Shown one piece after another: positions 6,345 to 10,439 of a stretch of 10,439 nt of DNA. The stretch comes from a bacterium (GTDB taxonomy: Bacteria; Patescibacteriota; Gracilibacteria; UBA1369; GCA-2718715), in NCBI GenBank assembly GCA_030426295.1, contig JAUHYY010000031.1, positions 1 through 10,439 on the forward strand. Reading direction: 5' to 3'. Position numbers and translations under genes: made by a program. How positions within the stretch are numbered: position 1 is the first letter of the stretch; every line of letters begins with the position of its first letter. The notes below the pieces were generated by a model that saw only the letters and a program-made list of their open reading frames with translations, had not been told where the DNA came from and did no database searches.

Positions 6345-7773
6345 GTTGTCTTAATCCAAGCCTTACTTTATGACGTACATCAAAACACTTGGTTGGTTCC
6401 GGTAGATTGTTTCTTTTATAAAACCTTTTTTCTTGTTCGACTATTCGGAAAGGCTTACCAGATTCGGAGCATGTAATAACACCTTCAGGTAGTTCACGTG
6501 CTTCCTGTGTGCTTGCATCTTCTTGGTCGCGCCATTTGTAGCCTTTTGCTAATGCTTCTTCTTTTGATAGAGGTAAAATATCTGAAGCTACAGTTTCGTT
6601 ATATCCAAATGGACTATACTTTTGATCAAAGAATTCTCCCCATTCACCTGTTGATTTCATATGAGTAATTATTCTAGGTAATATTTCTAGATACTCTTCT
6701 TTTGAGTACTGCTTATTCAAAATGCAATACTCCTTATTTCTCAAACCTACTGATCCAAAGCAATTCTTTGAGTTAATCACATAATGGCAATATGCTAAAC
6801 TATAAGGTGAATTAAAACACAGGTTACAGAACGCAAGGTTTCCACCATTTGCACCTGATGCGATGCACTCGTATAGAAGCTCTGTGTCCTCACCTGAATA
6901 ACAAGTGTCACTTGAGTCTTTTAATCTCGGGAATCCATTAAATACATATTTGCAATCTTCACAACCCTTACTCATAATGTAGCAATTGCTACAGTTTTTT
7001 GAATTTATAATGTACTCGCCTGTGCAGTTTTCAGTATTCACATTATGGTTTTCTTTTTTCTTGTGCTTAGCAGATTCTTCTCGCCAAAGTTTGTAGGTTT
7101 CTTCAATATTTTCATATTTCTTCATTTCTAGTTCGTATTCTTCTTTTGTATATTGATTGTTAAGTATGCAGTACTGTTTATGTTCTAGGCCAAAGCACAA
7201 GAAGCAGTCTTTACAGTTACGACATTCTTCGATGAACTTAGAGTTAGAACAATTTTGAGAGTGAAGTGCAAATTGGCATGAATAACAATTTGTACAATGT
7301 ACACACTCGTAGCAGTTCTCGCAGTCCCATACGAAGTAACAGTCACAACAGTCTTTAGAGTTCTGAGCATTGTAGCAGTAATATGAGTCCTCTAAATAAT
7401 TACCTGCTGCACACATATAACAATTCTTATTACTCGTATTGTAGTTTGTGTACTTTGCGTTTTCTGTATTTGTCGTCACTAAATTTGGATGAGGTACTGC
7501 TCTATTCAGTTCATCGATCTGCTCAAAGAATGGACGGTTGAAATCATAGTCCCTTGCATAATTTGTGGCATCCCAAGTGTCACCCCACCAGACTTCTTGC
7601 TCGTAAACTATAAAACCATTATCTGGAGCATACATTGAGATCATTGGCTGACCTGTTTGATCACACTTACGGTTATAGAATTTTAAATCATTTCTAAAAG
7701 ATAACCTACGTCTAAGTCTTTCAACAGGTGAAAGTTTTGGCTCCGGGAATCCCATTTTGGTTTGAGTGTTCAT
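6325..7773 (-). CDS. Cysteine-rich 12-residue-repeat protein, copy 2 (482 aa)
   Basis: A shorter paralogue. Its N-terminus starts inside the zinc-ribbon module (FPEPKLSPVERLRRRLSFRN, 9-28: the CPDC pair is replaced by SPVE), then YNRKCDQTG (33-41) and ARDYDFNRPFFEQ (73-85). Block 1 is eight gap-free 12-residue turns, Cys118 to Tyr213. A highly charged helix follows (about 209-245, with HKKKENH), then block 2 (249-361) ending in CILNKQYSKEEY, and HMKSTGEWGEFF (371-382). The C-terminal module keeps Cys435, FRI, Cys463 and RHKVR, but the last module (the ERKC.KTG unit of copies 1 and 3) is missing: the protein ends ...QPMPKWE. The ATG at 7773 overlaps the stop of copy 3 as TAATG, so it is translated as the second gene of that operon. 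No signal peptide; function unknown. Confidence 0.88.
   Translation of the reverse strand: MNTQTKMGFPEPKLSPVERLRRRLSFRNDLKFYNRKCDQTGQPMISMYAPDNGFIVYEQEVWWGDTWDATNYARDYDFNRPFFEQIDELNRAVPHPNLVTTNTENAKYTNYNTSNKNCYMCAAGNYLEDSYYCYNAQNSKDCCDCYFVWDCENCYECVHCTNCYSCQFALHSQNCSNSKFIEECRNCKDCFLCFGLEHKQYCILNNQYTKEEYELEMKKYENIEETYKLWREESAKHKKKENHNVNTENCTGEYIINSKNCSNCYIMSKGCEDCKYVFNGFPRLKDSSDTCYSGEDTELLYECIASGANGGNLAFCNLCFNSPYSLAYCHYVINSKNCFGSVGLRNKEYCILNKQYSKEEYLEILPRIITHMKSTGEWGEFFDQKYSPFGYNETVASDILPLSKEEALAKGYKWRDQEDASTQEARELPEGVITCSESGKPFRIVEQEKRFYKRNNLPEPTKCFDVRHKVRLGLRQPMPKWE
6691..7029 (-). repeat. Second, degenerate repeat block of copy 2
   Basis: Residues 249-361. Turns of 12-14 residues (for example CSNCYIMSKGCED, LAFCNLCFNSPYS, LAYCHYVINSKN, CFGSVGLRNKEY) precede the cap CILNKQYSKEEY. 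Alignment to copies 1 and 3 places a 13-residue turn third before the cap in all three proteins. Confidence 0.6.
7135..7422 (-). repeat. Eight coding 36-bp (12-residue) repeats, block 1 of copy 2
   Basis: Residues 118-213 divide without gaps into CYMCAAGNYLED, SYYCYNAQNSKD, CCDCYFVWDCEN, CYECVHCTNCYS, CQFALHSQNCSN, SKFIEECRNCKD, CFLCFGLEHKQY, CILNNQYTKEEY. Position 1 is Cys in six and Ser in two; position 4 is Cys in five; position 10 is Cys in four. Confidence 0.92.
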
Positions 7774-9437
7774 TAATACATCTCATCTAAATAAGCCTGT
7801 TTACTATACACAATTTCGGGTCTATCTGGCGAGTAGGTTGTTTTAATAGGAGCTCCAGTCTTTGCACATTTGCGTTCAAATAGCTGACGAGGTAGACGTT
7901 TTTTCATTCTTTGCGTGTGTCGAATATCAGGATGCAATCTTGGGAAAGGCACGTCTTGTTCTTTATAAAAAGTATACTCGGGCGGGATTATTTTAAATGG
8001 ATCGCCAGACTCATCACATACAATTGCCCAATCTAAAATCTCTTTAGTTATTCTTGATGAATCATATGGAATTTGACTTCCTTTAACGGACTTTAATGCT
8101 TGTACTTTTTCAGGTTGGTAGTCAGACCATTTTTGCGCTTGGTCTTTTTTTAGAGGAAAGTATTCCTGTGCAATTGTTTCATTGTATCCGAATGGACTCA
8201 TGCTCATTGGGAAAAATTCACCCCATTCTCCTGTAGATTTCATGTGTTCGATAATGTGTGTAACGAGTTCGAAGTACTCCTCTTTGGTATATTTTTTATT
8301 AAGGATGCAGTACTCATGTTTGTTTAATCCGGTGCATCCAAATACGTTACTTGCAGCTACGCAATCTGATGAGTAATAGATATCTGACTTACCGTTGAAG
8401 CAATAATACGAAAAGTAAGTATTTTTGATGTAAGTTGCCCCCATCACTTCGTAAGTTCGCTCGATACCGTAGCCAAATCTTGTTGAGTCTAAGCAGTCGT
8501 TGACTTCGAATCCTACTTCGCAATTAACACAATCCTGTGAGTAATGGAGCTCAAAACAGTCATAACAGTTCTTACAACTCTCTAAATAATCACCTAGGCT
8601 GTTCTCGCAGTTATCCATTGTTAATGCTCTTCTTGGAGTCTTTAGCCATAGTTCGTCAGCTTTGTGTTTTGCTTTAGTAAATTCTTCTTCTGAACTAAGC
8701 ATTTGTTTTACTTTTTGTCTGTATTCTTCTTCTGTAAATTGCTCGTTGAATATGCAGAACTTTTTGTGTCTTAAGCCTGAACAACCAAAACAATCCGCGC
8801 ATCCTTTGCAATCATTTGAGAACATGCAGTCATTACAATTAAAGCACCAGAAACAGTATCTACAGTTATTGCAGTTCTCACATTTGAAACACTCATAACA
8901 GAATGCACTTTGGCCTATCCAATATGAATCTAAACAGTCATTGCATTTCAAAGCATGTAAGTTGTAATAACAGTTCTGATTGAAGTGACCACCGAAATTC
9001 ATGTAACAGTTTTTTGTGTCTGTTTCTAAGTGAGTATATTTGCTGTTTTCTGAATTAGTATTTATTAAAGCCAGCTTTGGGACCTTAAGTAATAGCTCTT
9101 CGAACTGCTCGAAAAAAGGTCGGTTAAAGTCATAGTCTTGGCCGTAGTCTAGAGGATCCCACTGGTCGCCCCACCATCCTTCAGGCTCGTAAACTTTGTA
9201 TGGCTTATCAGGTGAGAATACTGAAATGATTTGCTTGCCTGTAAGGTCACACTTTCGTTTGTAAAGCTTCTTTTCGTTCCGGAAAGCTAGGCGTCTTTGC
9301 TGTCTACAGTCCGGGCAAAGCTTTGGATCAGGCAGCTCATATGTTTGCCCATTAATGCTTGGTGCTAAAGATGCTCTTAACTCTTGTTCTTGAGTTGAGA
9401 TTTCGAAACTATTGTTACAGTTTTGGCAGGTTTTCAT
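7773..9437 (-). CDS. Cysteine-rich 12-residue-repeat protein, copy 3, with intact N-terminal zinc ribbon (554 aa)
   Basis: The most complete copy, with 36 cysteines. N-terminal ribbon: Cys4/Cys7 (CQNC) and Cys41/Cys44 (CPDC), followed by RQQRRLAFRNEKKLYKRKC (45-63), a TG module, and GQDYDFNRPFFEQFEE (99-114). Block 1 is eight exact 12-residue turns (144-239); every Cys between 144 and 228 lies in one modulo-3 register, with 13 of the 14 positions 180-219 (step 3) being Cys and Ser207 the exception. A helical linker (about 229-275) leads to block 2 (279-388), the cap CILNKKYTKEEY, HMKSTGEWGEFF (398-409), and a C-terminal repeat of the end modules: Cys474, HPDIRH (502-507), ERKCAKTGAP (521-530). 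Four-Cys ribbon plus no signal peptide suggest a metal-binding cytoplasmic protein; this is inference. First gene of a TAATG-coupled pair with copy 2. The start precedes the CQNC ribbon directly; no Shine-Dalgarno. Confidence 0.9.
   Translation of the reverse strand: MKTCQNCNNSFEISTQEQELRASLAPSINGQTYELPDPKLCPDCRQQRRLAFRNEKKLYKRKCDLTGKQIISVFSPDKPYKVYEPEGWWGDQWDPLDYGQDYDFNRPFFEQFEELLLKVPKLALINTNSENSKYTHLETDTKNCYMNFGGHFNQNCYYNLHALKCNDCLDSYWIGQSAFCYECFKCENCNNCRYCFWCFNCNDCMFSNDCKGCADCFGCSGLRHKKFCIFNEQFTEEEYRQKVKQMLSSEEEFTKAKHKADELWLKTPRRALTMDNCENSLGDYLESCKNCYDCFELHYSQDCVNCEVGFEVNDCLDSTRFGYGIERTYEVMGATYIKNTYFSYYCFNGKSDIYYSSDCVAASNVFGCTGLNKHEYCILNKKYTKEEYFELVTHIIEHMKSTGEWGEFFPMSMSPFGYNETIAQEYFPLKKDQAQKWSDYQPEKVQALKSVKGSQIPYDSSRITKEILDWAIVCDESGDPFKIIPPEYTFYKEQDVPFPRLHPDIRHTQRMKKRLPRQLFERKCAKTGAPIKTTYSPDRPEIVYSKQAYLDEMY
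8274..8603 (-). repeat. Second repeat block of copy 3
   Basis: Residues 279-388 read as turns of 12 or 13: NSLGDYLESCKN, CYDCFELHYSQD, CVNCEVGFEVND, CLDSTRFGYGIE, RTYEVMGATYIKN, TYFSYYCFNGKSD, IYYSSDCVAASN, VFGCTGLNKHEY, CILNKKYTKEEY. The first turns resemble block 1; the two 13-residue turns are shared with the other copies. Confidence 0.68.
8721..9008 (-). repeat. Eight coding 36-bp (12-residue) repeats, block 1 of copy 3
   Basis: Residues 144-239 divide without gaps into CYMNFGGHFNQN, CYYNLHALKCND, CLDSYWIGQSAF, CYECFKCENCNN, CRYCFWCFNCND, CMFSNDCKGCAD, CFGCSGLRHKKF, CIFNEQFTEEEY. Turn position 1 is Cys in all eight. Repeats 4 and 5 each have Cys at 1, 4, 7 and 10. Confidence 0.93.
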
Positions 9438-9501
9438 TTTTAAAATTTTTTATAAATCTGTAATTTTTCTTCATTAGTATTTTGAAGATTTAACTTTCCT
9501 A

Positions 9502-9762
9502 ATGCCTTTAATATCTCGCTTTTATGGAATAAATATTGTGATGTATTATATGGATCATTCACCTCCACACTTTCATGTTATTTATAATGAATTTGAGGCA
9601 TCTATTTGTATCAAAGATCTTAAACTTCTTAGAGGTAAACTCCCTAGAAGAGTAATTTCTCTTGTGCTCGAGTGGGCAAATCTACATAGAGATGAACTTC
9701 TTGATAACTGGCAAAGGGCTATTAGTCATGATAGTCTTTTACCGATTAAACCTTTAACTTAG
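9502..9762 (+). CDS. DUF4160 family protein (toxin-antitoxin-like partner of DUF2442)
   Basis: An 86-residue protein matching the DUF4160 pattern along its whole length: MP-ISRFYGI at the start, M(Y)-DHSPPHFHV (residues 17-27, with the family's conserved DH-PPHFH cluster), then E-EASICI, LLRGKLPRR, VLEWANLHRDELLDNW (55-70). Family knowledge: DUF4160 genes are commonly followed by DUF2442 genes and the pair has been suggested to behave as a toxin-antitoxin or regulatory module; the biochemical role is not established as far as I know. The His-rich PPHFH motif would suit metal or nucleic-acid contact (inference). The gene is divergent from cysteine-rich copy 3, with a 64-base gap, and lies four bases before the DUF2442 gene. 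The ATG at 9502 gives the canonical N-terminus; no Shine-Dalgarno is visible. Confidence 0.93.
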   Translation: MPLISRFYGINIVMYYMDHSPPHFHVIYNEFEASICIKDLKLLRGKLPRRVISLVLEWANLHRDELLDNWQRAISHDSLLPIKPLT

Positions 9763-9766
9763 TACT

Positions 9767-9991
9767 ATGTTTATAACTGAAGCTAAGTACGTAAAAGATT
9801 ATATAGTCAAAGTTAAATTTGACGATGGAGTTGAGAAGTTAATTGATTTAAAAGATCATTTGGATGGTCCAATTTTTGAGCCACTTAAAGATGTAACTTA
9901 CTTTTCTACTGTTACTTATGACCCAGAGATTAGAACAGTAAAATGGGAGAACGGAGCAGACTTTGCTCCTGAGTTCTTGTATGAGATTTAG
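9767..9991 (+). CDS. DUF2442 family protein
   Basis: A 74-residue protein with the full DUF2442 layout: an N-terminal strand pair (AKYVKDYIVKVKFDDGVEK), the LIDLKDHLDGPIFEPLKD segment (25-42), a YFSTVTYDPEIRTVKW strand pair (45-60) and the conserved ending W-NGADFAPEFLYE (60-73). It starts four bases after the DUF4160 stop, so the two form an operon. Family knowledge: DUF2442 proteins are small, sometimes fused to or adjacent to DNA-binding domains, and in the DUF4160 pairing are the proposed antitoxin or regulator; no helix-turn-helix is visible in this copy. Its last four bases overlap the stop region of cysteine-rich copy 4 on the other strand, so no terminator lies between. The ATG at 9767 is the only sensible start. 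Confidence 0.93.
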   Translation: MFITEAKYVKDYIVKVKFDDGVEKLIDLKDHLDGPIFEPLKDVTYFSTVTYDPEIRTVKWENGADFAPEFLYEI

Positions 9992-10439
9992 TAAATCTTA
10001 TCTAGGTAGCACTGCTCACATAATACAGTGTCTACTCGCTCTTTGGTAAATGGCGTCTGAACTTTGACGTGACAATTTGCACATTCCCTTTCTACTAAAC
10101 TTCTTGGTGCACGCATTTCAAATCTAATCTTATGCCTTTCATCTGGATGAAAAGTAGGGCTTGGGACCTGCATAGTTTTGTAGAATTTTCGTTCTGATTT
10201 GGTTAGCATAAAAGGTCGACCTGATACTTCACAAACATATGCACCCTCTGGAATATCCCCTTCGTATTTTGTTTCTTTAACAGATTTGGGAAAGTATTCA
10301 TTAGCTACAGTATCTTCGTATTTGAATGGACTCATTGAAGCTGGCAAGTATTCTCCCCATTCACCAGTTTGTTTCATATGCACGATTATTTTCTGCACCA
10401 ACTCTTCATACTCAGCCTTAGAGTATTGTTTATTAAGAA
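9988..10439 (-). CDS. Cysteine-rich 12-residue-repeat protein, copy 4, C-terminal part (runs off right edge)
   Basis: The frame is open to the right edge. The first full codons in the window read LNKQYSKAEYEEL, the end of the block 2 cap (CILNKQYSKEEY in copy 2), so the repeat blocks lie beyond base 10439 and the true start is outside; a TTG at 10401 is internal and not a start. Next come HMKQTGEWGEYLPASMSPF and DTVANEYFPKS, matching the other copies; the Lys/Glu segment that follows in them is shortened here. The C-terminal modules include CEVSGRPF, HPDERH and, unlike copies 1-3, a complete ribbon of CANC and CEQC separated by 18 residues. That supports the view that the end modules are zinc ribbons that have lost ligands in the other copies. 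Function unknown. Confidence 0.85.
   Translation of the reverse strand, partial: LNKQYSKAEYEELVQKIIVHMKQTGEWGEYLPASMSPFKYEDTVANEYFPKSVKETKYEGDIPEGAYVCEVSGRPFMLTKSERKFYKTMQVPSPTFHPDERHKIRFEMRAPRSLVERECANCHVKVQTPFTKERVDTVLCEQCYLDKIY

Noticed and set aside
8662..8898. Gln/Leu-rich plus-strand frame opposite the cysteine-rich repeats of copy 3
   Set aside because: Its regular HLQ/KQ/LQ pattern is just the antisense of the Cys/Asn codon repeat; no start signals.
4914..9008. 36-bp periodicity in DNA, reminiscent of CRISPR or tandem minisatellite repeats
   Set aside because: The period follows the 12-residue protein repeat. The DNA units are not near-identical, there are no spacers between constant repeats, and the frames are coding throughout.
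7773..9437. Ferredoxin, rubredoxin or metallothionein identity for the cysteine-rich proteins
   Set aside because: The Cys spacing (uninterrupted CxxC chain in 12-residue turns), length above 480 residues and end modules do not match any of those families.
3966..9437. Frameshifted or pseudogenised family copies, or a TGA-recoding genome
   Set aside because: All three full-length copies are uninterrupted with standard stops, Trp is encoded by TGG, and TGA serves as the stop at 3966-3968, so recoding is not needed.
1..10439. tRNA, rRNA or insertion sequence
   Set aside because: No cloverleaf-like or rRNA-like stretch, transposase or terminal inverted repeats were seen; almost every base is in a protein gene.

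Overview
The window looks like a compact, AT-rich bacterial chromosome segment, most likely from a Patescibacteria/CPR-type organism. The evidence is indirect. It includes tiny intergenic gaps, TAATG gene overlaps, an almost complete lack of Shine-Dalgarno sequences, a stand-alone VirD4/HerA-like ATPase, many short unrecognised proteins, and several copies of a cysteine-rich protein type that I recall (from memory, not from a search) as recurring in CPR genomes, usually without a function. All three stop codons appear to be used normally and no gene needs TGA recoding, so the standard bacterial code fits.

Layout. From 1 to about 5600 everything is on the minus strand. In transcriptional order (right to left) this is a cysteine-rich repeat protein (3966-5597), an unknown 200-residue protein (3315-3917), an unknown acidic 80-residue protein (3004-3246), the ATPase (730-2967), an unknown 165-residue protein (177-674), and the start of an OGG1-type DNA glycosylase that runs off the left edge (1-136). 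Most of these genes have their own sigma70-like promoter in the short gap before them. The right half has three more cysteine-rich paralogues on the minus strand (6325-7773, 7773-9437, 9988-10439 partial). Between them sit two plus-strand two-gene cassettes: an unrecognised pair (5659-5916 and 5916-6344) and a DUF4160/DUF2442 pair (9502-9762 and 9767-9991), a toxin-antitoxin-like arrangement.

The main observation is the architecture of the cysteine-rich family. In all three full-length copies a block of exactly eight 12-residue turns is kept in register without gaps. Cysteine favours turn positions 1, 4 and 10 (and 7 in places), and Asn/Asp favours positions 9 and 12. In the 554-residue copy 13 of 14 consecutive third positions are Cys. 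A second, looser block of 12-14-residue turns follows and ends in the same capping motif. The double block is bracketed by related zinc-ribbon-like modules at the two ends, whose cysteines have decayed differently in each copy. I infer a cysteine-lined, probably beta-helical cytoplasmic protein; its function (metal binding, redox, scaffold) cannot be read from sequence. No other secretion genes accompany the ATPase, so a functional link between it and the cysteine-rich array is not shown.
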